Shown in pieces: positions 27,329 through 37,498 of a DNA stretch of 64,000 bases; within the stretch, counting starts at the first letter, position 1; every line of letters starts with the position of its first letter. The stretch comes from Flammeovirga pectinis (GTDB taxonomy: Bacteria > Bacteroidota > Bacteroidia > Cytophagales > Flammeovirgaceae): NCBI RefSeq assembly GCF_003970675.1, contig NZ_CP034562.1, positions 2,790,001 to 2,854,000 of the forward strand, given 5' to 3'. The notes beneath the pieces were generated by a model, which did not search any database, was not told the origin of the DNA, and was given only the letters and a program-made list of their open reading frames with translations. Both the position numbers and the translations under genes were made by a program.

Positions 27329-28375
27329 ATGATGGATAAACTTACTGCATCTGTAGGTACAGCACTAGACCGTTTTATTGCTAAAAGGCAAGAACAGTTC
27401 CCTTATGCTACCGGAGAATTATCACAACTACTTCGTGATATTGCACTTGCATCAAAAATCATCAATAGAGAAATCAATCGGGCTGGACTGTCTGACCTTG
27501 GAGGTGCGGCTGGAACAGAAAACATTCAAGGTGAGCAACAGCAAAAACTTGATATGATTGCAGATGTCCGTTTTACAAGGGCATTAATTAATGGTGGAGA
27601 AACTTGTGGGATAGTATCCGAAGAAGTGGATGATATTATAGACACAGGTAATCATCACGCAAAGTACATAGTAACTATAGATCCTTTAGATGGCTCTTCT
27701 AATATTGATGTAAACGTATTAGTAGGAACCATCTTTTCTATTTATAGAAGAAGATCTCCAATTGGAAGACCTCCTACTATGGACGATATGCTACAACAAG
27801 GAACAGAACAAGTTGCGGCTGGCTATGTTTTATATGGCTCGTCTACTATGCTTGTTTATTCTACTGGATATGGAGTAAATGGCTTTACGTATGAACCTTC
27901 TTTAGGTGAATATTTCTTATCGCATGCAAATATGCAGTGTAAGGAAAATGGTTCTATCTTCTCTATTAATGAAGGTGGCTATAACACTTTCAATGAAGGC
28001 TTAAAAGAATACATCAGAAGATGTAAAGAAAGAGAATATTCTGGCAGATATATAGGTTCTTTAGTGGGAGATTTCCACAGAAACCTTTTAAAAGGTGGTA
28101 TTTATATCTACCCTGCCACATCTAAATATGATACAGGGAAATTACGTTTACTCTATGAATGTAATGCATTAGCATTTCTTGCTGAGCAATCTGGAGCAAT
28201 GGCAACAGATGGAAAGCAACGTATTTTAGAAATTAAACCAACATCGCTACATCAAAGGTCTCCTTTCTATGTTGGTTCGCCTAAGATGGTTGAAGAAGCT
28301 ATGCAATGTCTGGAAGATTATACTGAAGAAGAAGTAGAAGAACTTGAAACAAAGACTGTACAAATACGCTCTTAG
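27329..28375 (+). CDS. fbp: Fructose-1,6-bisphosphatase, class 1
   Basis: Gluconeogenic enzyme of 348 residues that hydrolyses fructose-1,6-bisphosphate to fructose-6-phosphate. The metal-binding motif is [12 protein letters not shown] and the C-terminal substrate site is [19 protein letters not shown]. The length is typical. It is useful to a uronate-growing cell that must make hexoses from pyruvate and triose phosphate. Single gene between two terminators. Confidence 0.95.
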   Translation: MMDKLTASVGTALDRFIAKRQEQFPYATGELSQLLRDIALASKIINREINRAGLSDLGGAAGTENIQGEQQQKLDMIADVRFTRALINGGETCGIVSEEVDDIIDTGNHHAKYIVTIDPLDGSSNIDVNVLVGTIFSIYRRRSPIGRPPTMDDMLQQGTEQVAAGYVLYGSSTMLVYSTGYGVNGFTYEPSLGEYFLSHANMQCKENGSIFSINEGGYNTFNEGLKEYIRRCKEREYSGRYIGSLVGDFHRNLLKGGIYIYPATSKYDTGKLRLLYECNALAFLAEQSGAMATDGKQRILEIKPTSLHQRSPFYVGSPKMVEEAMQCLEDYTEEEVEELETKTVQIRS

Positions 28376-28417
28376 TAGTAAGTTTACTATAAATTCTTTA
28401 ATTGTTCTTAATAACAG

Positions 28418-28458
28418 AATGCCCAATAATTTAAATAATTATGGGCATTTTGCTTTTT
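28418..28458 (+). terminator. Probable intrinsic terminator of fbp
   Basis: AATGCCC (28418-28424) pairs with GGGCATT (28443-28449), with an AT-rich inner stem containing one bulge, followed by TTGCTTTTT. The remaining spacer to 28726 is AT-rich, with no recognisable feature. Confidence 0.7.
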
Positions 28459-28726
28459 ATATAAAAAATAATTTACCTCTTTAAATTATACTCTCTACAT
28501 AATATCCAATTCAGAAACATATCGTATTCTCAATATAAAAAACAATTTATTACTGATAAAAACTACTGAATATCAACATTTTAAATACATTCATTTAATC
28601 AATAAAAGACTTAATAAAGCATAAGGTTTTCGTATATCCTTTGTTTTATCTCTAACTTTAAAAATTCAATTAGCAGACTATCTATAAACTAAATACCTAT
28701 AAGAGAGAAATTGATAATTTTCAGAT

Positions 28727-29971
28727 ATGACATTAACGAAAAATGAAAAAGTTACACTGTATATACTTGCAGCAGTAAGCTTTACAAATATATTAGATTT
28801 TATAGTTTTAATGCCCTTAGGTCATGTGCTACAAGAAACCTTTGACATGACTCCTGTAATGTGGAGCGCTGTTGTATCTTCTTACACTTTAGCTGCTGCA
28901 GTCTCTGGGTTAATTTCTATTTTTATAATAGATCGTTTCGAAAGGAAACGTATGTTCCTTACCATATATGCCTTTTTTACACTTGGTACATTACTCTGTA
29001 GTTTTGCTCCAACTTATAATTTCTTGCTATTGGCACGCATATTTACTGGTGTTTTTGGTGGTTTAATTAATGCTGCATTGTTTACTATTGTAGGCGATAT
29101 GCTTCCTGAAGAAAAAAGAGGTACAGGTATTGGTATTTTAATGACTGGTTTTGCAGTTTCTTCTGCAATAGGTGTTCCTATTGGGTTATACCTAGGAGTA
29201 GAAATAGATTGGCATGCTCCATTCTTTATTATTAGTATTATCGCTGCAGGATTATGGGTAATTTGTTATAAACGGTTACCTATTATGGATAGTCACTTAG
29301 CACATAGAAAAGATCCTGACGAGAACACGAATTTATTAGCTCCCTTTAAAGAGCTATTGAATAATAAGAAGCAGTTACAAGGATTATTAGCTTTAGGATT
29401 TGTATTCTTTGGTCACTTTTTACTTATCCCCTTTTTCTCTCCATATATGGTGAATAATATTGGCTTCGAGGATAGTCAATTAACATGGATTTATCTCTGT
29501 GGAGGTATTTGTACCATGTATTTTTCACCAAAAATTGGACAGTGGTCTGATAAATACGGTAAATATTTAGTCTTCTCAATCATATCATGTGTTACGGTTC
29601 TACCAACATTGGTACTTACCAATACACCTATTATGAGTATACCGTTTGTTTTAGTTTTTTCTTCGCTCTTCTTTATCTGTGGAGCAAGATCAATTCCAGC
29701 AAATGCACTTTTATTAGGTACTTCTAATCCTAAAAAAAGAGGTAGTTTTATGAGTGTTCGGTCATCAGTTCAGAACCTAGCTCAAGGGTTAGCTTCTTTT
29801 GCTGCAGGCTTTATTATATATCAAGATCCAGCTACAGGTGTTTTTCAACACTTCAATAGAATTGGAATTATTAGCGTAATAGCAACTATGTTAGGTGTTT
29901 TCTTCTTCAAGAAAATAAGTGATACTGCTAGACATAGAGCAAGAAAACTTTCCGTACAAAATCAAGCTTAA
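28727..29971 (+). CDS. MFS transporter, DHA1 drug/metabolite exporter type
   Basis: Twelve-segment major facilitator of 414 residues resembling the DHA1/AraJ group. The motif A region is the IDRFERKRMFLTIYAFF loop and the motif C-like region is GFAVSSAIGVPIGLYLG. It probably exports a small molecule by proton antiport; the substrate is unknown. It ends four bases before the radical SAM gene start, so the two are likely cotranscribed. Confidence 0.88.
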   Translation: MTLTKNEKVTLYILAAVSFTNILDFIVLMPLGHVLQETFDMTPVMWSAVVSSYTLAAAVSGLISIFIIDRFERKRMFLTIYAFFTLGTLLCSFAPTYNFLLLARIFTGVFGGLINAALFTIVGDMLPEEKRGTGIGILMTGFAVSSAIGVPIGLYLGVEIDWHAPFFIISIIAAGLWVICYKRLPIMDSHLAHRKDPDENTNLLAPFKELLNNKKQLQGLLALGFVFFGHFLLIPFFSPYMVNNIGFEDSQLTWIYLCGGICTMYFSPKIGQWSDKYGKYLVFSIISCVTVLPTLVLTNTPIMSIPFVLVFSSLFFICGARSIPANALLLGTSNPKKRGSFMSVRSSVQNLAQGLASFAAGFIIYQDPATGVFQHFNRIGIISVIATMLGVFFFKKISDTARHRARKLSVQNQA

Positions 29972-29975
29972 AAAA

Positions 29976-30914
29976 ATGAATTTCAACTCAAGAAGATATT
30001 TCCCGTATTCTCAGCAATTAAAAGACAAGTACGGCGGGCGTATTCAGAAAGTCTCTATACATGCAGAATTTACCTGCCCCAATAGAGATGGTTCATTAGG
30101 TTTTGGAGGCTGTACTTTTTGTAATAATGATAGCTTTGTACCTAATTATCTTCATGATGGCATGTTGAGTATTACAAAGCAGATTGATCATGGAATGGAA
30201 TTCTTACCTGGCAGATACCATAATGCTAAAGCATTTGTTGGCTATTTCCAGGCTTATTCTAATACCTACGGAACTCTTGATTATCTTAAAGAAATTTATT
30301 CAGAAGCATTAAAGCACCCTAAAATTGATGGTTTAGTAATTGGCACTCGTCCAGATTGTCTTTCTGATGAGCAATTAGATTACCTAGAAGAGTTATCTAA
30401 AGAGTATCTAATTTTTATTGAATTTGGTATTGAATCTTGCTACAATACAACCCTAGATAGAGTAAATAGAGGACATAGTTTTGAGGATTCTGTAGAGGCT
30501 ATTCAGAAAGTTGTAGATAGAGGAATTTCTGTGGCAGGGCACATGTTATTTGGATTACCCGGTGAAACGAGGACTGAAACACTTGCTCAAGCAAAAATCA
30601 TATCAGAATTACCTATTGATTCCGTAAAGTTTCATCAATTACAAATTGTTAAAGGCACTATTATGGCTAAACAATTTAAAGATGATCCTTCTCAGTTCCC
30701 TCTTTTTCAACCAGAAGAATATGTAGACTTTATGGTTGACTTTTTAGAGTTATTACGCCCTGATATTGCTGTACAACGTTTTAGTAGTGATACACCAGAA
30801 AACCTAAGAATTGCACCTAACTGGGGCATTAGACCTAATCAGATTCAGTTAATGATTGAAAAACGATTAAAAGAAAGAGATACCTACCAAGGACGCTTGT
30901 ATAAAGAGGCATAA
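29976..30914 (+). CDS. TIGR01212 family radical SAM protein (YhcC-like)
   Basis: Radical SAM protein of 312 residues. The iron-sulfur cluster motif is C34-x11-C46-x2-C49 (CPNRDGSLGFGGCTFC), the spaced form characteristic of the TIGR01212/YhcC family. The rest is a TIM-barrel with GHMLFGLPGET, the SAM-binding glycine-rich segment. The start is the ATG at 29976, since a longer frame would overlap the preceding MFS gene. The reaction is not established for the family. Confidence 0.9.
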   Translation: MNFNSRRYFPYSQQLKDKYGGRIQKVSIHAEFTCPNRDGSLGFGGCTFCNNDSFVPNYLHDGMLSITKQIDHGMEFLPGRYHNAKAFVGYFQAYSNTYGTLDYLKEIYSEALKHPKIDGLVIGTRPDCLSDEQLDYLEELSKEYLIFIEFGIESCYNTTLDRVNRGHSFEDSVEAIQKVVDRGISVAGHMLFGLPGETRTETLAQAKIISELPIDSVKFHQLQIVKGTIMAKQFKDDPSQFPLFQPEEYVDFMVDFLELLRPDIAVQRFSSDTPENLRIAPNWGIRPNQIQLMIEKRLKERDTYQGRLYKEA

Positions 30915-30965
30915 AACTTTATTAATACTTAAAGTGCAACCTTTCCGCACAAATAATACGTATAT

Positions 30966-31011
30966 TATATTTGCTTAACGATTTTTATTAATTGAAAAAC
31001 GACTATTTTTG
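30966..31011 (+). promoter_or_regulatory. Candidate promoter elements upstream of dnaJ-like gene
   Basis: Two TAnnTTTG -7 elements are present: TATATTTG at 30966-30973 and TATTTTTG at 31004-31011. The second would start transcription about 20 bases before the ATG. Neither has a perfect TTG at the -33 position; only TTT runs are found. Which one is used cannot be told. Confidence 0.4.
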
Positions 31012-31040
31012 TTCGTCCAAACTATTCAAATTCAAGAAAA

Positions 31041-31967
31041 ATGGCATATATAGATTATTATAAAGTATTAGATGTAGATAAAAGTGCTTCACAAGCAGAT
31101 ATTAAAAAAGCATATAGAAAATTAGCTCGTAAATATCATCCTGATAAAAACCCTGATAATGATGCTGCGAGTCAGAAATTCCAGCAAATTAATGAGGCCA
31201 ACGAGGTGCTTAGTGATCCTGAAAATAGGAAGAAATACGATAAATACGGCAAAGATTGGGAACACGCAGACCAATTTGAGCAACAAGGCTACGGTGGTGG
31301 CCGCGGTGGCTTTGGCGGTGGTCAAGGTTTCGGTGGCTTTGGTGGCGGCGGAGGTTTTGGAGGTGGCTTCTCACAAGATGATGGCGACTTTTCTGACTTC
31401 TTTAACTCAATGTTTGGTGGTGGTCATTCTGCTCCTAGACCTAGAAAAGGTGGAGATTTTAATGTAAACATTACTCTAGATATTAGAGACGCTCACGAAA
31501 CGCAGAAGAAAACATATAAAATTAACGGGAAAAATATTCGTGTTACTGTACCTGCAGGTATTGCAGATGGCCAATCAATTAAAGTAAAAGGCCATGGTAA
31601 AGAAGGTAGTAATGGAGGCCCAAGTGGTGACTTATTAATGACTTTCAATATTAGCAATTCTACAGACTTTGAGCGTAAAGGAAACGACTTGCTCAAAACA
31701 GTAGATATTGAACTTTATAATGCAATATTAGGCGGTGAAATCACTGTGGATACTTTTAACGGTAAAGTAAAATTAAAAGTAAAACCAGGTACTCAAAACG
31801 GTACTAAAGTTAAGTTAAGAGGTAAAGGCTTCCCTATTTATAAAGCAGAAGGTAAATTTGGTGATTTATATTTCACTTATAATATAAAAATACCGATAAC
31901 ACTTTCAGATAAAGAAAAATCACTCTTCGAAGATTTAAAAGGTCTTCAAGAAGAAAGCGATGATTAA
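31041..31967 (+). CDS. DnaJ-like co-chaperone without zinc finger (CbpA type)
   Basis: Class B J-domain protein of 308 residues, partner of DnaK. The J domain (1-70) contains the HPD motif in [10 protein letters not shown] Gly/Phe-rich region (about 80-125) follows, then two DnaJ C-terminal beta-domains ([15 protein letters not shown] through about 300). The cysteine-rich zinc-finger repeats of DnaJ proper are absent, which places it with CbpA. Cytoplasmic. Confidence 0.92.
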   Translation: MAYIDYYKVLDVDKSASQADIKKAYRKLARKYHPDKNPDNDAASQKFQQINEANEVLSDPENRKKYDKYGKDWEHADQFEQQGYGGGRGGFGGGQGFGGFGGGGGFGGGFSQDDGDFSDFFNSMFGGGHSAPRPRKGGDFNVNITLDIRDAHETQKKTYKINGKNIRVTVPAGIADGQSIKVKGHGKEGSNGGPSGDLLMTFNISNSTDFERKGNDLLKTVDIELYNAILGGEITVDTFNGKVKLKVKPGTQNGTKVKLRGKGFPIYKAEGKFGDLYFTYNIKIPITLSDKEKSLFEDLKGLQEESDD

Positions 31968-32051
31968 AATCAGTATTTCTATTGCAAAGCGACGTACAAT
32001 TGATTAATATTGCAGGGTTAATACAAGTTGAATTAACTAAACTTTGATAAG

Positions 32052-32159
32052 ATGCAAGCAATTACTTATTTAGAAATCGCTGCAATGGGATTTATGGTCC
32101 CACCGATAGTTGTTGCTATTGGTTATGCGCTAGTGACTTTCAAGAAAGACAAAGTCTAA
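32052..32159 (+). CDS. 35-residue single-span membrane protein
   Basis: Short frame from ATG 32052 to TAA 32157-32159. The product begins MQAITYLEIAA, contains one hydrophobic span of about 20 residues (AAMGFMVPPIVVAIGYALV) and ends with the positively charged FKKDKV. That is the layout of small bitopic membrane proteins. It is 84 bases after the dnaJ-like gene and is followed immediately by a strong terminator, which supports it being a true last gene. No family is recognised. Confidence 0.6.
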   Translation: MQAITYLEIAAMGFMVPPIVVAIGYALVTFKKDKV

Positions 32160-32166
32160 AGATATA

Positions 32167-32216
32167 AAATGTACGTTATTACACATTAAAGTTGTGATAA
32201 CGTACATTTTGTCTTT
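32167..32216 (+). terminator. Terminator after the small membrane protein
   Basis: Fourteen-base perfect arms AAAATGTACGTTAT (32167-32180) and ATAACGTACATTTT (32197-32210), followed by GTCTTT. The A-rich left edge means it may also stop the convergent bestrophin transcript. Confidence 0.85.
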
Positions 32217-32224
32217 ATACAGGT

Positions 32225-33250
32225 TTATAATAAAATATTATGATGAGGTTTTACTACTTCAGGTACATCTTTTTCTCCAATTAGTTGCTTTAATTCTATA
32301 TCAATCTTATTGCACAAACTCGTCATTGGTGTATCAAATGATAGCCCCTCGAAAGGGTTTTCTGCATAATCTCCAACTATTTCCATTAATAGATAAATCC
32401 CACCAATTAAAGCTGTAAACGGTATCGTTAACCAGACCATACCTTCTCCTAACTCACTAAATTGAGCCACCATTCCATACGGTAAAAGTAAGACCATTAT
32501 ATAGGTTAATAAAGATGATGTATTCGCATACTGCCTTGGCAATGGAAAATCCTTTATCCTTTCACATTTTCCTTGAAGCGTATAAAATTCTTGTAAAATA
32601 TGCTGGAATTCAACATGTCTAAAATCATCAATTAAATTGCGTCTCCTTAATTCCAATACCTCTTTAGATTGATTACTTATTATTTGAGTACATATATTTT
32701 TAGAAGGAATAAGTTCCTCTACCTCGCTATTATCAATAAAATTATTTAATTCTTCTTCTTCGGAGTAATTCGCAAATGCATCTCCCAAATGTTTCCGTAA
32801 AGAGACGGTCATTGGTTGAGAGTGTTCCCAAGTCTTAGCTTTCCACAACTGTCTTCTTAATCTATAAGCCCAACCAATTTGTCTAAAAACTAACCTTTTA
32901 ACTATTATATCAATCTCTTGCTGTGTAATTTCTTCTTGCTCATCAAGTACAAAAATATCTGTAATATAATCACGTGTTATCAATGCCCATGTTCTACTGT
33001 TAGACACAATCCCTTCCCATATTTTTCTCGCCTCCCATGTACGTTCGTAAGCCGCATTGTTTTTAAAGCCAACATAAAAAGCTACAGCAGTACCCACAAC
33101 CGTTAAAACAGTCCAAGGTAATTTCACCCATCTTATACCTAAATATTCGTATGCTACTACTGCTAACGAGGCATATATTGATAAAATTAAAAATGATTTG
33201 CTAGACTTTTCTAAAAAGACTTTTAAACTTAATGTTCTATTGGTATACAT
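32225..33250 (-). CDS. Bestrophin-like anion channel (UPF0187)
   Basis: Bestrophin-family membrane protein of 341 residues. N-terminal membrane helices include WTVLTVVGTAVAFYVGFKNN, followed by AYERTWEARKIWEGIVSNSR, the diagnostic YeeE/bestrophin stretch with the N-x-AYxRxWEGR-like pattern. A later hydrophobic pair (about 245-285) completes the channel. Bacterial homologues form pentameric ion channels. Monocistronic, converging with the dnaJ-like unit. Confidence 0.88.
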   Translation of the reverse strand: MYTNRTLSLKVFLEKSSKSFLILSIYASLAVVAYEYLGIRWVKLPWTVLTVVGTAVAFYVGFKNNAAYERTWEARKIWEGIVSNSRTWALITRDYITDIFVLDEQEEITQQEIDIIVKRLVFRQIGWAYRLRRQLWKAKTWEHSQPMTVSLRKHLGDAFANYSEEEELNNFIDNSEVEELIPSKNICTQIISNQSKEVLELRRRNLIDDFRHVEFQHILQEFYTLQGKCERIKDFPLPRQYANTSSLLTYIMVLLLPYGMVAQFSELGEGMVWLTIPFTALIGGIYLLMEIVGDYAENPFEGLSFDTPMTSLCNKIDIELKQLIGEKDVPEVVKPHHNILL

Positions 33251-33294
33251 AGTAATAGAGTTGATGATTACTGAAAATACGTATAATTTGGCAT

Positions 33295-33334
33295 AAAAAA
33301 ACAGTACTCCTTTAAATTAATAAAGAAGTACTGT
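33295..33334 (-). terminator. Intrinsic terminator of the 1378-residue protein gene
   Basis: On the minus strand a stem of ACAGTACT with AGTACTGT (33327-33334 and 33301-33308), extended by paired TTTA/TAAA bases, runs into a seven-T run (33295-33301), 28 bases past the stop codon. Confidence 0.85.
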
Positions 33335-33361
33335 TATTTCTTTTTGGTCTTATTTCAGAAC

Positions 33362-36300
33362 CTACTTTTTGATTATGATTTTATGAATACCATAATCTTT
33401 ATTATTTGTGTAAAGATCTACAAAATACTGGCCGTTCGTTAACTTTTTAAGATTAACATCTGTAGGTGTTCCTTTGTATGTTTTCACTACTTGCCCTTTA
33501 ATATTTCTAACTACCATATTGATTTCCATTTCAGGTATACCTTTTAAAGAAATCTTACCATTTGATGGATTTGGATATGCAAGAACATTTTTAGCCAATT
33601 CATTTTCTAATGCATTTGGAGAGTTCTCAACTCTTATTGTAGCTGTTGTTTGTGCAGAAGCACCACAAGTATTACTTGCTTGTACAGAAACTGTATGGTC
33701 TCCTAAATTTACATCTCTAACAGTAAATTGGATAACTTCTTGATCTGATGCTCCAATCACTGTAGCACCTGTTGGTATGTTCCAAGCGTAAGATGTTGCT
33801 CCTACTGCATTTTGTGCTGTCAATGTAACCGTATCTGCAACCGTAATAATATCTTCCGATACATCTATTCCTGAAACAGTTGGTATAGTAGGTACAACAA
33901 TCGTAATTGCTTCTGTTAGGGCAACTCCTTGACAAGCATTTCCTGCTTCAACAGATACATTCACACTTGCTGCTGTTACATCAGACATATCTAAAGTAAT
34001 TAAGTCTGTGTTATTTCCACTCACTACAATTACATTGGTAGGTATAGTCCAACTAAATGTTGATGCAAATAAATGATCTACTTGTATAGATACAATATTA
34101 TCTGTACATGTAAGTTGTCTACTTTGTACTAACCCATTAATTTTTGGTGTATTAGAAACATGTACAAACATTGTATCTTTTGGAGTTAACCCACAAGATG
34201 TAATCATTGAAGCATAAATTGGATAAGTTCCCTCTAAAGCTCCTGAAAAATCAATGTCAATAGAAGCTGCTTCTATATCACTACTTGATATGTGGAAAGA
34301 AGCAGGTAATTCCCATCTATATTTTCCTGTAGAATTAAGAGCTGTCGCTGTATATGTTTCTGAAGTACCTAAACAAACTTCAGAAGAACCCGTTGCAATT
34401 GTTGGCGCTAAAGCAGGATCATATAAATCAAAATTTAATGTATCTGTTACTTCATTACCACATCCATTAAAAGCATGACACACAATTCTATGTGTTCCGA
34501 ATGATTCGTTCGATAAATCAACCTGTATTTCTTCTTTATTATTGTCCGTTAAAAGAACAATATCTGTTGGTAACTCCCAAAAGAAAGAATCTACATGAGC
34601 ATAACTTGATAATGTTAACCTTGCATGATTTGTTGGGCAATGTAAATCTTCACTACTCACAATAGCACCTATTGTTGGAGTTACATACTGATGAACATTC
34701 CATTCTAATGTATCTCCATACTGATAATTAACGGCCCCATTTAGGTTTTCTGCAAACACCTTTATAGTAGTTGTATGTTCCGTATTAGCTGCCAAACCTG
34801 AAAAATCAAACACAGCAGTATTTCCACTTGAAGATGTTAGTGTTACGTTACTATCACTACTTTCCCAATGTAAATTACCTCTTTTATGACCTACTACCTC
34901 AAAAGTTTTTGTTGTAATAGCACAACCTAACGTATCTGTATTTACTTTCTGACCTGTAAAGGGTTTTAATTGCGTAAGATATAAATTAGTTTGAAGTGGA
35001 TTTTTTCCTGATAAAGAATCAAGAGTTAATAATAACTCAAAAGTATTTGCATTTGCTCTATCAATACTCCAAAACGTACCGGCAGATGCATCTGTTTTAA
35101 ACTCTTGTCCTCTATCTGAGACACCATTATTATAGAAGCCAACACTACCCCCAGTTGTAAAACCGTATATTTTATTATTATAGACCGTTAAATCAGAAAC
35201 AGGAAACCAACCTCCTGTACTATCATTACTACTTGTATTTGATAAATAATCAAAGCCAACAGAAGGGAATTGTGCAATTAAATGGCTAGTACTAACTACA
35301 TTCGAATTATCACCCATTGGATAAGCAAAGATAGCTCCCATAGTTGTTGGACTATTATAACCTAAAGCTCCCACTAATGTATCTGGATCTGTATTATTAC
35401 CAGGCAAAATAACCATACCCCCTTTCACACCTATACCACCTGAAGATTGGGCTCTTAAATTTGTTACTGATTTTTTATTTGCGTCTCCACCAGACATTTC
35501 ATCAATAGTATATTCCTTTGTCAATACCCAAGGATCTTGAGAAACATCGAGCTTTATTATTGTACCACCTGTAGAACTATGTGTTTCTCCAGAACCTTGA
35601 GTTGTATAATAATAAGTATCATCATCTTTTTTAGTTACACCAGAAGAAAACATAAAGCCCCAATCCCAAGCAATATCATTACTTTCTACATCTCTTTTAT
35701 CAAATAGATCTACTAAACTTGTTAAAGCAGTACCTCCCGTTGCTAAATCATATGTATAGATATTGTTGGTATATGTAAAAACTAACTTACCATCAATTTC
35801 TATTATCTTACCTATAATATTGTAAGTAGCTTCTTCAGTTACTTCATAAAGTCTGTTTCTAAGAAGGCTACTAATAAAAATCATAGAGTCTAATTCATCA
35901 TTGAAAGTTACTAAACGGTCTCTATAAAAGTATTGATCTCTCAATATATCATAAGATGTTGCTTTTGTTCTTTCTATTGCATAATATTTTCCGTTTGATG
36001 CTTTAAAAGGTCCACCTGAAACACCTTGTTTTGCACTTAATGAAAAATCTTTAGTTGATAAAAGATGCCCTATTTCACCAGTAGTAGGATTGAAATTAGC
36101 TATAGTACCTTTGTTATCAACCCCACCATCTCTATTAGAAAAAAGTAATTTTCCATCTTCACCTTCTGTAATTCTCGTTTCGGGTATAAAGCCTGTGTCA
36201 GATCCAAAGCTAGTAATTACCTTCATCACTTGAGTAGCAATATCAAATTTAAAAATTACACCCTCTTCACTTGCTCCACCTAAGCTAGTTGTTCCCCAAA

Positions 36301-37498
36301 TAGTACCTCCATTTTCACTCGTAATAATAAAGTTTTGAGAAGGATAAAAATACTTTGCACCATCAAATTGATATAGTTCGGTATAATTACTATTTCGATC
36401 AAATTTATAAATTACGCCTCCAGAATTTGCATTAAAATCCCCAGGTTCCGTCATACCAATCATATAATTAGAATGTGAAACCAATCTTCCAGAAGGTAGA
36501 CCATTCGTTCCTCTAAACGACCACTCTTTAGCCACTGTTTGAGAACTAGGATCAACGCTCACTAAAGTACCAAGTCCACTTGTTCCACCTTCATATGATC
36601 TACTAAGAAATACTCCAGAAGAATTTCTATAAACACCAGAAAATTTAGCTCCAGTAAAATTCTTATCTTTTACTACAGAAATTTCTCGTGTTACTCCTGT
36701 TGCAACATCTACCTCATAAAATCCTCCATGTCCAAATGGGGAACCAGAACATCCTACAACTAGTCTATCACTGCCTAAATAGTTTCTACTAGACAACTCA
36801 CCAGATGCATATAAATAACCGTAAGGGTTTGTGCATAAAACTCTTGTAGCTCCTGCGTTATTAGGGTCAAGCTCTAGAATACCTCCTTCTGCAATATTAC
36901 TACCTGATATTCCATCAAAAATTGTAGCATACAACTTATTATTAACAACATGGAACCCTCCACCCATTCGATTTACACGATTAATACTTCTTAAGTTTGT
37001 TAATGTATTAAGAATAGTAGGTTCGCTTAATTTTACGGCAAATACTATATCTTCTTGTTTTCTTTTATTTCTTACTATACCCCACAGAATATTATTATAT
37101 TCTACCATGTTATACACAGGGTGATGATCTCCGTAATTAAAAGAAAATAATTGTTCTATTTTTTCTGTAGCAGGATCAATTCTATAAAAAATACCAAGAC
37201 CAAACTCTCCGCCTTCTTCAGTATGTCCATAAATAAAACCGTCTGAAGCTTCAACTAGTGCACTATATTCACCAGGCGCACCAGTTAGTGCTATTCCATG
37301 GTCATAGAACTCTGGGTAAGTATTTGCCGGAGACGATAAATTGTAAATAGAAATACCACCAGAATTTTGAATACCTCCTTGGGTATTAGTATTAATTAAA
37401 TAAGGTTGTGCCTCTACAGTTAAAGCACAGAGCACTAACAATACTAGCACAATTAATCTAGTATGATTTGCTTTAAAATGATTGTAATTTATTTTCAT
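33362..37498 (-). CDS. Large secreted protein with GloVer-type repeats, PKD-like domains and T9SS sorting domain
   Basis: Secreted protein of 1378 residues. A signal peptide (about 1-30, ending VEAQ) is followed by a long propeller-like region (about 30-870) made of repeats of the type GxIYGxTxxGGxxGxGxIFKxD, as in the GloVer tandem-repeat family (for example IWGTTSLGGASEEGVIFKFD). Four or so Ig/PKD-like domains follow (about 880-1290) with SFFWELPTDI-type cores. The C-terminus (from about 1300: YPNPSNGKISL to a final IIIKK) is a type A T9SS sorting domain, so it is exported and surface-attached or released. Biological role unknown; adhesion or ligand binding is possible. It is divergently placed from the 697-residue secreted protein gene. 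Confidence 0.85.
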   Translation of the reverse strand: MKINYNHFKANHTRLIVLVLLVLCALTVEAQPYLINTNTQGGIQNSGGISIYNLSSPANTYPEFYDHGIALTGAPGEYSALVEASDGFIYGHTEEGGEFGLGIFYRIDPATEKIEQLFSFNYGDHHPVYNMVEYNNILWGIVRNKRKQEDIVFAVKLSEPTILNTLTNLRSINRVNRMGGGFHVVNNKLYATIFDGISGSNIAEGGILELDPNNAGATRVLCTNPYGYLYASGELSSRNYLGSDRLVVGCSGSPFGHGGFYEVDVATGVTREISVVKDKNFTGAKFSGVYRNSSGVFLSRSYEGGTSGLGTLVSVDPSSQTVAKEWSFRGTNGLPSGRLVSHSNYMIGMTEPGDFNANSGGVIYKFDRNSNYTELYQFDGAKYFYPSQNFIITSENGGTIWGTTSLGGASEEGVIFKFDIATQVMKVITSFGSDTGFIPETRITEGEDGKLLFSNRDGGVDNKGTIANFNPTTGEIGHLLSTKDFSLSAKQGVSGGPFKASNGKYYAIERTKATSYDILRDQYFYRDRLVTFNDELDSMIFISSLLRNRLYEVTEEATYNIIGKIIEIDGKLVFTYTNNIYTYDLATGGTALTSLVDLFDKRDVESNDIAWDWGFMFSSGVTKKDDDTYYYTTQGSGETHSSTGGTIIKLDVSQDPWVLTKEYTIDEMSGGDANKKSVTNLRAQSSGGIGVKGGMVILPGNNTDPDTLVGALGYNSPTTMGAIFAYPMGDNSNVVSTSHLIAQFPSVGFDYLSNTSSNDSTGGWFPVSDLTVYNNKIYGFTTGGSVGFYNNGVSDRGQEFKTDASAGTFWSIDRANANTFELLLTLDSLSGKNPLQTNLYLTQLKPFTGQKVNTDTLGCAITTKTFEVVGHKRGNLHWESSDSNVTLTSSSGNTAVFDFSGLAANTEHTTTIKVFAENLNGAVNYQYGDTLEWNVHQYVTPTIGAIVSSEDLHCPTNHARLTLSSYAHVDSFFWELPTDIVLLTDNNKEEIQVDLSNESFGTHRIVCHAFNGCGNEVTDTLNFDLYDPALAPTIATGSSEVCLGTSETYTATALNSTGKYRWELPASFHISSSDIEAASIDIDFSGALEGTYPIYASMITSCGLTPKDTMFVHVSNTPKINGLVQSRQLTCTDNIVSIQVDHLFASTFSWTIPTNVIVVSGNNTDLITLDMSDVTAASVNVSVEAGNACQGVALTEAITIVVPTIPTVSGIDVSEDIITVADTVTLTAQNAVGATSYAWNIPTGATVIGASDQEVIQFTVRDVNLGDHTVSVQASNTCGASAQTTATIRVENSPNALENELAKNVLAYPNPSNGKISLKGIPEMEINMVVRNIKGQVVKTYKGTPTDVNLKKLTNGQYFVDLYTNNKDYGIHKIIIKK

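Noticed and set aside
29919-29975. Upstream start for the radical SAM gene
   Set aside because: It would overlap the MFS gene by about 50 bases; the ATG at 29976 follows its stop by four bases.
31122-31467. Other-frame open frames inside the dnaJ-like gene
   Set aside because: They are low-complexity shadows of the Gly/Phe-rich coding region.
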